Below, one piece after another: positions 21,809-34,816 of a DNA stretch of 64,000 nt. Below the pieces are notes generated by a model. The model did not search any database. It had not been told where the DNA came from and saw only the letters and a program-made list of their open reading frames with translations. Positions within the stretch are counted from its first letter, which is position 1, and each line of letters begins with the position of its first letter. The position numbers and the translations under genes are program-made. Source of the stretch: Morella rubra (Eukaryota; Streptophyta; Magnoliopsida; Fagales; Myricaceae); the NCBI GenBank assembly GCA_003952965.2, contig CM025854.1, positions 3,743,982 through 3,807,981 on the forward strand, written 5' to 3'.

Positions 21809-24800
21809 ATTGCATTGAGTCCTGCGTTTTCTGTGTCCCTTAATAAGTGGTAATACTGAGATGTATAGACAATGCTTAGGTTGAAGTGGAAGTTCACGGT
21901 AGGACAATCTTTGTGCCCTAAAAACTGTGCTTAGAAGCCAAGCAAATGATCCATGTAAACTGCCTAGAAAAAAGTGATCATGTAAACTGCTTTGGTCATT
22001 GACATTTGGAGAGTATTTGGATGAGCTTCCCAGAAATGAAATCCTTGTTTGCAATGTAGTGGTATTCTCATGTCTTGGGACCTAGTAATGTCTTGTTTAA
22101 AGCACGTTATAATTATTGGCATATCCTGTTTACTTCAACCAGTTTAGCCTAGATCTGTTTCTACTGCCACGCTTCATATTATTTGTGAACCTGTTAAAGC
22201 TCAGGTCTGGCTCTTGTGAACCGTCATGCAGTAGCTATCTTGTTACACTCTTCTGGTCAAATCCTCGCTGTTCTTACGTTCTCGTTGTCTCGCGAAAATT
22301 TTGATTATTATGACGAAGTTAAATCAAATGCCATTCGGGTGAGGAAGTTGTCAGCATCGACTCCTTCGTTTGACAGGCATATGGTATATGCTTATCAAGG
22401 TATGCAAGTAGTTTGATGTTAAATGCTTTGTTTTCAATGGCCTTCATTTGCCTAATAATAAGGATAAATACATCTTTCACTCCTGAACTTTGGGGGGTCA
22501 GGCACATTGCACCAAAAACTTTCAATTTTGAGACAGTCATCCTTGAACTTTTGTCAGCATAAACATTGCACTCTCTGTGTCAAATTTTCCTTCCAACTTA
22601 GATTGAAAAAGACGCATGTGACCGGCAAGTGATTTTTTGGCATGTAATTTTACATTTACACCCCCAATAGGGAGTCAATGTAAATGAACGAGCTAGGATT
22701 ATAAATGTAAAATTGCAGGCCAAAAAATCACATGCTGATTTCGTGCGCTATTTTCCGTCCAAGTTGATGGAAGGATGCAATGTGTACAATGTCAAAAGTT
22801 TAAGGGGTAAGTGTTTTAAAATTCAAAGTTTGAGGAGTAATATGTCAAACTTTCCAAATTTGCACTATTTTCCATCCAAGTTGATGGAAGGATGCAATGT
22901 GTAGAACGTCAAAAGTTTAAAGGTGAAATGTCTTAAAATAGTTTGAGGTGTAATATGTTAAACTTCTCAAATTTAAGAGGTGAAAAATGTATTTATCCCT
23001 TAATAATAACTTCTTATTGTCAGTACTAGATTTTCCCAGAAAAAGAATACAAGCAATACTTCCCTTCTCTTCCACATCTGCATTGGTTTTGATTGCATTG
23101 TAAATTAAAATTATGAAATACTTTTGTCATGTCAAGCTGTTGGAGTTTTCTGCTTCTGGGTACCTGAATAGTGAACATTGCTCTATACAGATTGGTCATG
23201 GGCTATATGATAACTTTCCTCCCAAGAGATATCATGAGTAATATGTTACTTTTCAGTTTTCTGAGTACTCCGTGAAATACCTGTAAACATTATTTTTTTT
23301 CTCGCCTTAGAACGATAATGGTTTGAAAATTCAAAGTAGGGATCTTTTAGGTAAAGATTTAAGGACTCTGTTAGGAACTTTTATTTAGACTGAAAAAATT
23401 GCACAACGATCAAAATCATGCTGGCAAGCATGTATGAGTCTCTATTGCAGAAATAAATAAATGAGGCCCCAACAGACCTTATAGAACAAATTTTTCTCCA
23501 AAGGAATTATGGAGATCGTAATAAGGTTTGTTGATTACTATTCTAGTCAGGAAAAGACAGGTTTTCTCCAGCGATCTGGAAAATCACTCTAGACCCAAAG
23601 GGTTCAAGGAAAATATTATTCGTAGAGATATGTTCTTAAGTATCAATCTGAAAGATTGCATCTGATTCCCCCCACATGGATAGTCTGGATGATTGATGCA
23701 CTTCTAACTCATATGGGCTTATTGACCAGAAAAACAAAAAAACGTGCACTTGTTGGCTAACTTTAATACGCATCTCTGGATTTTATCTTTCCCTTCCCAG
23801 GGGGAAGGCATATCCTGAAAAACTCTATTTAACAGGGGAGAAATCCGATCCACGTTTGATGCTACCAATGCTCTATTCCGTCTTTGCTCTATACGGGTTT
23901 CTTAGCCTGACTAATCTTCCGAAGTAGGCCGTAGAAAGCCGAAATGATCATCATCTCAAGCCTGTTGGTTTTACTTCCAGCATTCGCAATTTGAATAGCT
24001 GTATACAGACCATTTGATTTCTTTTAGGCTTGCCGCGGATGCCACTTATATGAGAATATTGATCCGAATGGTCACAGTTGTCAATCATCACGTGGGTGCA
24101 ACATGAATTAATATGAGAAGACCTTACTGAAAGCAGACATACCAGGTGAAGTAGAATTTTTCAATTTGATGCAGGTACAATGTACATACAACTGTATCAA
24201 CATCACAGCCAGTTATAAAGTGGGGCTGAGCTGCCATTGAATGATAGAATAGGTTGAACCGGCTGGCAAATTCTCAACTACCAACCACTCAAAATCATTA
24301 CTGATTTAACCCCCATCTTTCTATACAAAAGATTCTTAGCTACAGCCACCATTTCCCCCACCTTCCAAAGGAAAAAAATGGAAGAATATTTAACAGTCTA
24401 CATCGTAGTAGCTCTGACAGCTTTTCTGTTTTTCCAGGTGTGGTAAAAATGTACATTCTTTACACAAGCATAAACGATCTTCCTTGAAAGGAACTGCAGA
24501 GTGCTGGATCTTTAGAGGCCATCTTCTTTTCTGCAAAATTAACAATTTTGTGCTCAGATCAGTTTGCGGGTCTGTGGAGTGAGCAAAGTTAACATAAGAA
24601 CACAGAAAATGCAGGGTCAAAATGTTTCACTCAACGCCAAACGAGAAGACATAACCTCGAAAGCCTATTTGTCTGCCACCAATAGTGCTTACCATTTGAA
24701 CAGATCAACCATGTGCTGTTGAGCACATTTCCTGCCATTTAGGCTTCCAAAAGATCCAACTTCCCAAGTTCATTTCCTAAGTACTATTGGTGACATCGAT

Positions 24801-24881
24801 CATGAGTGTGACACCATTGAAGCATCAGAAAGAGCCTGACATGTCGGGAAATCCTGCTCTTGTTGGGGATTCACATGTAAA
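21809..24881. other. convergent intergenic region between the dehydrogenase and YODA genes
   Basis: Both genes end here, so it holds two 3' UTRs and about 2.5 kb of other DNA. The only structured piece is the inverted-repeat element at 22461-23001. Nothing coding was recognised between 23050 and 24150. Confidence 0.5.
22461..23001. mobile_element. MITE-like element with internal tandem repeat
   Basis: The left end is AAGGATAAATACATCTTTCAC, and the right end on the other strand is AAGGGATAAATACATTTTTC. AATAAT flanks both sides. A ~117-bp internal unit starting TATTTTCC at 22749 repeats from 22866, including the shared phrase AAGTTGATGGAAGGATGCAA. It is non-coding. Elements opening with this GGATAAATACA-type end are widespread in plants; the superfamily is not assigned. 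Confidence 0.55.
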
Positions 24882-27800
24882 TCAGATTCCGATGTTGCGA
24901 CTGGGAAGTGGTGAGCCGGGTTTAAGTTCCACTGATGAATTTTGCCTTAGGTGTTCCCTTAGGAGCTGCTGAGACACATGATCAGCAAAAACAAGCTGTT
25001 TATCATACAATTCCCTGGTGTCCCCATGGAAAGGCCGTCCCATCTGGTTTCCAGGAGCACCGTTATCAGATGACAATAGATCATGGAAGGCATGAGAAGC
25101 TTGTGGAGTCCCTCGAAAAAAGTCAGGCTTTGGATCATGATAGGGAGTGCTGCCATTGGCATAGTAACTGTTTTGGCCCCTCTGGTTCATTCCTACCCCC
25201 TCATGTAGGTGCATTGTTGGCTGCCTTGGGTGATGAAATGGGATGGCACCACTACCACCAGTGAGGGGCGTGGACGACCCAGATGTCGTACAAGGACTAG
25301 AAATAGGAGACGGGGACATTCTTCTGCTCATATGTGGTGGTGACCTGCTCATATGTTGTGGTGACCTTGGATAGAGAAGAGGGCTCCCAACAGGAGAAAC
25401 TGGGCATGATATGTTCCTTCGTGTATGGGCATCACTGGAAACAGAAGGAAAAAGTGAACAAATTTAGCAGACCAAACGACTATGTAATGGTCGTAACATG
25501 GCCCATGACATAATGACAGCCCTATGTGATGTCATTAACATAGCCCATGACATAATCAGGAGACAACTCAGGTGCTGTTAGTTCTTCACAACTTGTTCCT
25601 ATGTCAACCATATCTCCATGGATACATTTGATGATACAGGAATACACTACATTTATGCAAGTGTTCATGGGCGTGATCAAAGTCAGAGAGAACCTGGATC
25701 CTGAAACAGTTTTTGAGCCTCTAGACTGATGGATACCCGCTCCTTCCGAGTCTAAGCAGGAAGGACTTCGTGCATGTCCAACACCCTGAAAGATGAAAAC
25801 CAGCTGTTAATTGCAGGAAGATTGATTATTTGGTCTATTTCTGGCTCTTATGGATTTATTTGGCACTGAATTTATTCCTTTGGTGCTAATGTCGGGGATG
25901 ATCAACCCCTCCTGATGTATTTTGTTTATATTATTACCAGTAAAACTAATCTTGCCAGGGAAAACAAAAAAGAAAAGGGAAACTGAAGGCAGAGCGACAA
26001 AAAGACTCCTATGAGTTCACCAGCTTTAAGTTAACAAGACATTCTTTAGTTAAGGAACAAGATAGATCATCTACAATTGAAAGGCATCACAGTATCATTT
26101 CTCACAAGCATACCTACTCCACGTATATACAGACACATACAATCCTAACCACTACTAAAATATTTGTATTCCCGAGTCTGAGTTATGAAGTTAACGAGCT
26201 AACCACGTGAGATTAGGGAAATAATGGAAGTGTTTGTTTCTAGATAATACAGTACCAACTACTATATGAGGTTTGAAGGCACTAAAGTTTTAACTTAAAA
26301 CCTGATTTTGTGAGAATAGATAGCATTAGAAAGGAGATATTTGTAGAATCGTTTTGTAACTCAAAACAAAGAAAATGATGCAATTACTAACTTACTCCCC
26401 CTGCCAACTGAAAATTCTTAAATTACATTTCAGCCAAGTTCTCATAATATGGCTTATTCGCGATCCACCATTAGATCATGTTAATTTGGAATCAGTACTA
26501 AAAAAATGCACATATGCACCAACGATGAAACCATTGATCATGGACTTCTGAGGGGAAAAAATTCCTCATAGCAGAGATCTCACTGAAGTTGCAAGGATAG
26601 GTGGTGCTTCTGAGGGATCAGCACCAAAAAGGGGCCTTTCCAACGGTGCAGCATTCCTAACAAAAGGATGCTCCAGTAGCTGCGAAGCTGTAGGACGATG
26701 TAAAGGATTACGCTGCAAACACAATCTGACAAAGTCCTTTCCATCCTCCGACAGATGATCAGGAATTTCAGGAAGTTCCTTGCTATTTCCAATCTTAAAC
26801 ATGGCGGCAACCTTATAAGAGGCACAGAACACGAGAGAAAACATGTCAAACAATCTAGACATGGCAGGCAGCTCTCAAAGAAAAATGCTTGTATTAGTAT
26901 ATTAAATACACACTATGAATGCAAGAAATTTCACAATATATAAGCCGTATATCCTGTTTGCACTAACCCCTTCATACTGGCTCCATGGTGGTTTGGTTGT
27001 AGCCATCTCTAACACAGTGCATCCAAGGCTCCATATGTCAACGGCAAGATTACAACCACTTGAATTCTTGATAACCTAAACAATTATCACAACTAAAAAC
27101 AATTACTAAGAAGCATCAAAAAGGATGGTGACACAAGTGTGACAACAAACCATGCTGACCTCAGGTGCCATCCAGTAAGGGCTTCCCTTGAATGATAATG
27201 GACAAGACTGTCCACTGATCTGCAAATTATTTTTAAACAAACTTTATTAGAACTAAGAAGTCGTTGTCTAAGTACTCACATCTGTCATAAAGCTGATTGT
27301 TGTGTGCCCAATTGGCAATTCTTGTAGGAAACAGAATAATTTGTTCTTCTTTCATAATTCCTAGAAAGCGTTTACGCATTCTTCTCATCCACCACACAAC
27401 ATATCAATTTACCCAACTTGTTTGAAACGAACTGTATCGACAAAAGAAATAACTATAACCGGTGTGTCACGTGTTACCATTTTTTGGTATGATAAGATTC
27501 ACAAAACCCGAAAAAAAAACTGCAGGAGAAAGTTCTTACATGCTTTGCCATCCCAAAATCTGCCAATTTCACCCGACCATAGGGGTCTACCAGAATATTT
27601 GCTCCTTTGATGTCCCTAAGCAGAATTACATTATACTAATTAGCTAAATGATCTTCCAAAATGATGAAACCAAAAGGGTCAACATGACTAACGAGCGGGC
27701 AATATTGCAAAACAATCAAACTAGGTACTATATTTAACCAAACTCACCTATGGACAGTGTTTTTAGCATGCAGATATGCAAGCCCTGACAAAATTTGTTG

Positions 27801-30138
27801 AGTATAACTGCGAATAGCAATTTCACCAAGCAGACCATAGTCTTGAAGCAATTTATAGATGGAACCACCAGATACATACTCTAGATATATGTATAGTTTG
27901 TCATCTATCTGCAAAACAAAAAAGAAAAACCAGAAACTTAAGCACAACTTAGAACCAATTGCCTCAATTGGTCTAGCATTTCTGTGGACAAAACCAAAAT
28001 AAAAAAGAAAAGAAAAGAAATTCATGCATAAAATAGTATCCAAAAATTAGTCTACAAGGCACAAATTACTTACTGTTGCAGTTCCATAATACTGTACTAT
28101 GTTTGGATGTTGCAATCGACTTAGCAAGGCAATTTCCTGTCACATGACCATGATAAGTATGTAATCTACCTCAAACTCCTCAAAAGAGAAGTAGGCATTC
28201 TATGCTTTATGCTACAAAATTTCTGCCAAATCTACCAAAGAAAACGTACTTGCCCAAGCTGCTGTGCACTTTCCTTTGACTTCGCATCATCTGAAAACAG
28301 TGTCACCTCTTTCATAGCGCACATCTCGCCATTTTCACTATGGGCCAAAAATCACATCAGATGAGACATGCAGACGAGAATTTCTAGTGAAATTGTGAAT
28401 TATAAATCGTGGAATACTTCAATTTATAACATGCGATCAATCATAGAACATCAATTATTGTCTGAAAACATCATCGCTCTTAGATTCAATAACAACAACA
28501 AAAAGGATGAATGTGTGCTAACATGCACAATCCTTAAGAACAACCACTGATTCCAATCTCTTGTAATTAGCTACACCGCTAAAGTCGTGGAGACAAAATC
28601 AATGTATCATCCATGGGGTTGTGAGGAATAAACACAGTATTATATGTAATTACGGATTAGAAATAAGAGTTAAGCATACCCTTTTGGGTACAGACCTGTT
28701 AAAACCAAGATACACATGTCCAAATGTACCCCTCCCAAGCAAGCGCCCCTTCTTCCAGCGTGAACCAGGGCTTGTTGGATTTTCTGCTCTACCAGGACTA
28801 CGTGGAACTGAGGGAGTTGTAGATGCTGAGTATGTAGGAGAAAATGGACAAGAATTTGGAATGGTGATGGGGGGAAGGGGCAACCGGTGGCTTTGTTGTC
28901 TCCCATCATCATGCCGTGTTGTAGGTGAGTCAGTGGCAGCTCCAGCTCTTGGATGCAGAGGGGTGACAGCACCACTGTGTATTCTAGAGCTCGGTCCCGG
29001 GCTTGTCAGTCTGGGGCTTGGAATTGGAGAACACTCAGGACTACACCTGCTGTGCGGCCAAAAAAGCTGCCCCGACATATCACCCCCTACTGAATTATGC
29101 CCAGAATTATGACCTGAACCTGGACTGGAGCAGTGCCCAGAGGGTATATCCGGATAAGATTTTCCTGCCCAGTAACCAGAGTTGAAAACTTGCTCAGGCC
29201 CAAGCACTCTCCTCGGACTCCTGGAAGGACTTGACATCGAACTGTCAGGAGCACTATAGAAAGCACCCTTGGGAGGAATCTGTAAATGTTGCATTTGTGT
29301 ACTTAATCCCCTCCTTTTCCCTGATGTGGGAACAATGTGATTGTTGAAGAGCAGATTAGCTGGTCTCAATATGTCACTTGCGTTTTTTTTATTAACAGCA
29401 ATGAAATGATCCTTGTGCACTCTGCTTCAATAAAGATAAATAAAAAGTTGTCAGGGATAAAACTTGAGGGGGGAGGGGGTAGAGATCATATATAAGTATG
29501 ATTCATCTTGTCACAAATATGTCCATCATCAAGCCACAAAAAGTATATACATTTTGACTTTTAGTGACATAATAGTAGACTCACCGGGAGGGGCTGCTTA
29601 GGGTGGTTTTGTTTCCATTTTCATAGTCAGAAGCCAGGGGACTAAGGAGACGTGGATCGGATGGATCATCACTATCAGTGGTGCTAATGCTAGAAACAGA
29701 ACCGCTGGCTATATCAGCCTCCGCGTCTGCAGCCTCTGCCTTGTTTGGGTTACATCCAGGTCTTGGAAGGGGCAAAGTATGTGGCTTAGAGACTCCGTCA
29801 AATCCTTTTTTTGATGTTGCATTGATTCCTGAGTTTGTACGCACAATGCTAGGGAGTTGTACCCCAGGAAGTGGAAGTGGTTGGGCATGAGGGCGTTCTG
29901 CAAAACTTTGACACCGCGAAACATGTTTAGAAGGTGAGGGTGATCTTGAAGGCACCCTGGATCGAGCATCCCGTTCTGAAACAGTGTCACTACAATGCCT
30001 GCGAGACACTCCTGATCTACTGTTGCACTTTTCCTCAGATGCACTCTTAAATTTTCGGTGTATTGTATCAATGAAGCTTTCCTTGTTTGATTTCTTCTTT
30101 ACTTCTTTGGATGAAGACTTTCCCCACCATGGAGGCAT
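24882..30138 (-). CDS. YDA: YODA-type MAP kinase kinase kinase, 11 exons, about 902-906 aa
   Basis: A MEKK-class serine/threonine kinase that in Arabidopsis heads the cascade controlling embryo and stomatal patterning. Exons, in transcript order: 30138-29585, 29421-28696, 28337-28250, 28136-28074, 27908-27748, 27615-27540, 27219-27160, 27075-26968, 26811-26584 (or 26572), 25785-25694, 25434-24882. Residues 1-408 are the Ser/Pro-rich regulatory half starting MPPWWGKSS. The kinase domain is at about 409-665: GRGTFGHV loop, AMKEV lysine, HRDIKGAN split over exons 5/6, DFGMAK and GSPYWMAPE. The Ser/Pro-rich tail repeats [16 protein letters not shown] and ends in SRNIGI. All catalytic residues are present. 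The exon 9 donor is abnormal (see findings). Length is close to Arabidopsis YDA. Confidence 0.95.
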
Positions 30139-32200
30139 ACTTATGTAACAAACTTAAAGAAGCTCACAGGGACACAAGGTTACAGATGAAGGCCAACTCC
30201 CAAGTTAAAATCCACTCTTGGTTATAGATAAGCCATAACAGGTACACCAAGTAAACAACCAGATTAGGACCTGATATTGTGCCAATACTTATGAGGTCTA
30301 GTATGATACCCGTATCCACAAAATCTCCTCATCAACGGAGCACAGACAGCTAGCCAGCCATTTTCTATAGTGTCAACCAGAGTCAAGTAGCTCAGAAAAT
30401 ATGGCACTGTATAAGGACCTGTACAGAAGGATTAATGGAAAAATTTTACCCAAACCAATACTAAAAGGAACAAATATTAGATCTACAAATCGTAAACTTG
30501 TAAGATATGAATAACCAAACAATAGCTGCAGAATGCAACCAATGAACAGAAACATAACACGGTCTCAAAGATAAGTCCCTCTATTCCCCACAACAGACCC
30601 ATGTCCTTCGATCCCTTATATAGAAGGGAAGTCCACCAAATATGCACTTTTCAATGTTTGTTTTCCAGTTCCAAGTACATTGATTGTTTGGTAACCCTAA
30701 AGGTAGATGAGGTAAAATTTGTCATGGTTTGGGATGCGGCTGGAGCTCCTAACACTTTGCAAAATTTATAAATTCAAAGGAACTATGTCAATAAAAAACC
30801 TATGGAATGGAATGCAAATTCATATATTGAAATGGGTTTTCCATCTGCTTTGTCCAGAACAAACCTTTTGAAAGAAAACTGCCAAGAAATTGTCCTTGAT
30901 TACAAGGTTTCAAACAGTTTACCCATCTAGAACCTTTCTTCACTTGTTAACACGTCCTACTAAGATCCCTATGTCATGACAACCCATCTGCTGCCACCAA
31001 ATGCTCTGCTAGGAATCACACATCTCTTTGAACTGGGTAGGCATCAAGCCAACAGAACAATTGGAACATCCTCAAACCATAATGGGTCATACTACAACAA
31101 GAGCGCATAAAACTTCTAGTCTGGCTTTACTTCTTAACCACAGAGATTCTTTCTGTAGCTGTAATATGCGGAAACAAGAGTAGAACAAGTAATTTTGACG
31201 TTGAAACTATCAGCTCCAGCAAACAGACCCTTATTTTACTAAAAAAATTCAGTAGCATAAACCAATGAAACCCCTGAAAACCAGTCACACCTAAATACAT
31301 TGATTTTCATGTTATTTCGGTTTTGATGTCTAACTTCAGTTTCACAAGTCATAATCCCTCGCCAGAAAGCATGCCCACCCATCAGTTCTTTGACATCTAG
31401 AGCTTCTTCAAGAACACATATATCCTCATCAAAATCATTTGCTCTAGTACATTAGACACTGACATATCACCATTGAAACAGATCCATTTGACACAGTGAT
31501 TATATCATAGGGAAGCTCGAGAACCCAAAACACACCCTTTCAACAAAGATCTACCAATTAAGCCATTCATTTCAACCACAATTAATCCAGCAAATTGCCA
31601 AAATCAGCATCTACAGGCAAACAATCTGTTTTCCACAGCCTAAATTACAAACAAATGACTAAAATAACAAACCCGTCTTCCAAATCACAGGAGATTAAAA
31701 ACATCAATCTTGGCTACACCAAAATTACTCGCAATTCAAGCAAAAAAAGCACAGAAAATATTCCTTTAAACACAGTGAGTTACACTTCCCAAGTTAAAAA
31801 ACGGCCACAGACCCACGTATAAACTATATCAAAATTAGTAACCTTTGTAGCTCAACTCAAGCTCTAACCACCAAAACCAACACAAAAGCCCTAGCAAATA
31901 CTGACAGTACAGTGTATACGTACGGCCCCCCAAAACGCCCTCCTTCTGTCACCAGCGGCTAGCTCGGAGTGTCAGAAACGCATAAGAAGAAGACGAAGAA
32001 GAAAAAGAAATCAGAGAAGCCGAAAAGGCACAGAGGGAGGAGGGGAAGAGTAGAGAGAGATTCATAGATAGAAACACTTTTCAGACAGAGAGAGAGAGAG
32101 AGTTTAATATTTTTAAAATTTTATTTTAGTTTTTAGAGTGTCTGAAGCGTTAAAGTGAATAATTATTGAAAACGGGAAGACCCGCTTGAGACTCGTGATG
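30139..32200 (-). other. 5' leader and upstream region of the YODA gene
   Basis: No coding exon was recognised. YODA genes often have a 5' UTR intron. A plausible distal leader lies at about 31900-32100, where the minus strand is CT-rich and includes a short GA/CT run at about 32092-32102. The splice sites for such a leader intron could not be fixed by eye. Confidence 0.4.
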
Positions 32201-34816
32201 TATGATTAAACAACGTGGGACTGGCTCATCGTGACCGTCGCTTGATGGATGATGATGTTAACGGTCGTATTTGGTTCAGCGAGTAGGGCGGAGGAACATG
32301 GGAGCAAAGTCGTACGAGAAGCATTGGATCTTTCCTAGTCGGCTGTACTTTTTAATATTTAATTTATATTCCATTATCGTCATGCTTTACGCAATTGTGG
32401 TTCCCTTTCCTAAGGTCCTTGATTCACAAGAAAACGAGGTGAAAACGAAAAAGAACAGTAGTGACAGAGACCCCGTCCAGAGAACTTAGGAAATTCCATT
32501 CGAACCTTCTTGGGGTTTACTAGTAAGACACGGGGTAATCATTGAACAAAATTCAAGGTCATTTCTAATTGTTTATGATGTTTTCGAGTCTAGGTCATAG
32601 CTTACGTTAACTTTTGCATATTTTTCTTCTTCTTAGTTTTTACTCAAACTAAAATATGTAAAATATGCAAGATCTACTGATATCGTGCGAACGCAAAGGA
32701 TGGTTGACGTAAGAAGAATTGAGTTATAGCATGATCTTAGCTCTGTCGGGGCATCTATTTCTCTTTAGATGAGATGACTTAACAACACATGTGGAGTACG
32801 CGTTGGTGTTTGATTATTAAAATTTTAGAGTATAAAATTAGTAAAAAAAATAAAGATAATTTATGATAATTGATGAAAAAGAAAATAGAAAAAAGATTTG
32901 AATAAATATTATAATAAAAATAATAATTTAATAGAGAGTGATTATTTTATAATTTTTTTAATCAGATTCAAAAATTTGAGTGCCAAAATACCACTTAAAT
33001 TACGTGTGGTTTTACTACTAGGCCACCCATCTTGGGTTGTAACTTTTGTATATAATTCTATTTTATATTTAAATAAAAAGGGTGGAAAAAAAATTCTACT
33101 TATCTATATATTTTGATATATATGATCATGAGCATGGCTACTTTCATCTCTTGAATTGCTTTTTACTGATAGAGCCCTTGAGGAAAATAATGACCTCTCC
33201 TCAGTGATACGCTCCTGCAACCAGAACTGGCAAGTGCCGTGATCTTTTGAGCATGGCTAGCCACCATCCCTAATGTTCTCTGATCACCAATTGTGGTCTT
33301 TGTTGAAGATCCTTATTCGGTCTATGCCTTCTGCTGTCTGGTCATGTCCCTGTGTCTGTGTGGGCAGAGAGACACCCAGGTGTGATCCGACCGGGAAACT
33401 TCCACCCAATTTTTCAGGGGTTCGGTTGAGGTGATCCAACAGTTTAGACAATTTCGTGGTTAAATATGTTCTTAATCATGTCGGACGTGGAGGGTGGGTT
33501 TTGGATTATAACACATAGGGATCATTTCGGGTATAGACTATTGTTTCCAGGCCCACCCACGTGATCAAATCCACCAACAAAAAAAAATTGGGGAAGAAGA
33601 AGGAAAACAGCAGTTACGCGTTGAAGTCTTGAGAGTTAAGACTAATGGGATATAAAGTAATAAAGTTTTTGACAGCTATTATCAACTGAAACATATGAAA
33701 TAATTAAATTAATAAACAACGCCTGAAAGTAACGAATAGACCCACAGCGGTCTGCCTCAGCAGTGAAGGTTTACTCGCTATTGGGTGATGAACAAGAGCT
33801 GCAGGGGACGTGGATAAGTCCGCACTAATTCTCCAGAGTTTATTTGTATGTTAAATAAGTTCATTTAGGTAATCTGTCATACAAAATTTTTCCACATTAC
33901 CCAAAAAAAAAAGAGTAACAAATAAAACTTAACAGCAAATTAGGAACTTGAAGCTTTAGTTCTACATGTGTTCTTTTTTTTATAAATGTGTTTTCTACTT
34001 TCCAAATTATAATAGTTTTATAATTTGCATTCTAAATTATTATTTTTGTCACTTACTGTTTACAAAATTAGTCAAAATTCTAAGCTAATTTGTAAGTAAT
34101 TATTGAGCCTCTAAAAATAATTTTACCCCATCAAAACAATATCATACTAAAAATTGTCATTTACATGTTAAAATGTAGTTCTAAAGATTAAGATAATTTA
34201 AGAGTGACTGTGAATTAAGTTTTAAATATTTAGAGGATTCAATACGTTTAAAATCAATTATTAATGGTTACAATATGACCCAGATGGTAGTTTAGGATTA
34301 AAAGGATTAGAATTTTATAATTAAGGAGTGTAAATTGTATTTATTATTTTTTATATTTTCCTTTTCTTTTCTCCTTATTTTCTTCTGACCAACCGAGCAG
34401 AGCAGAACAGAACAGAACAGAGTTGGCCATTCATAAGTAAAATGGCCCAACTTAAATGCTGTGGGGCACATGGGCCACTTGCTATAAGTAGCTGCCAATG
34501 GCCACATATCTAGCCTTTCAGTGCTAAGGTGGGCACTTTCTAGCTTCCCCAAGTGAAATGACTGAGGCCTACTATAAAGTTCAAAGGTGCTTCGCGCAGG
34601 CAAAAACTTAAAGCTTCCTTAAAAACAAAACAACAGGACGCCATTAGATCCAGGTTTACAGTTTTTGAAACAGCCCAAAAGCCATAAAATAATACTATTG
34701 GCTTCATCATCAAAATATGCCATGCTATTGCTGTTAGTAATAACCAGTACAATTTATTGCAAATCCATTCAAAATTGCAGCCCTGAACTTAGATCCCATA
34801 GCTGCCAAATCTAAGC
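32201..34816. other. intergenic DNA with one MITE
   Basis: It lies between the YODA 5' side and the neprosin 3' side. The MITE at 32805-32994 is listed separately. AT-rich stretches fill 33840-34380. No exon was recognised. The last few hundred bases are probably the neprosin 3' UTR. Confidence 0.5.
32805..32994. mobile_element. MITE-like element, GTGTTTG family, copy 3
   Basis: The left end is TTGGTGTTTGATTATTAAAA. The right end on the other strand is AAGTGGTATTTTGGCACTCA. The inner A/T-rich body shares AAAAAATAAAGATAATTT-like sequence with the copy at 11261-11447. It is more diverged than the other copies. Confidence 0.4.

Noticed and set aside
28621-29112. 163-residue plus-strand frame
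   Set aside because: It is the mirror of YODA exon 2, which is strongly supported on the minus strand by kinase and regulatory motifs.
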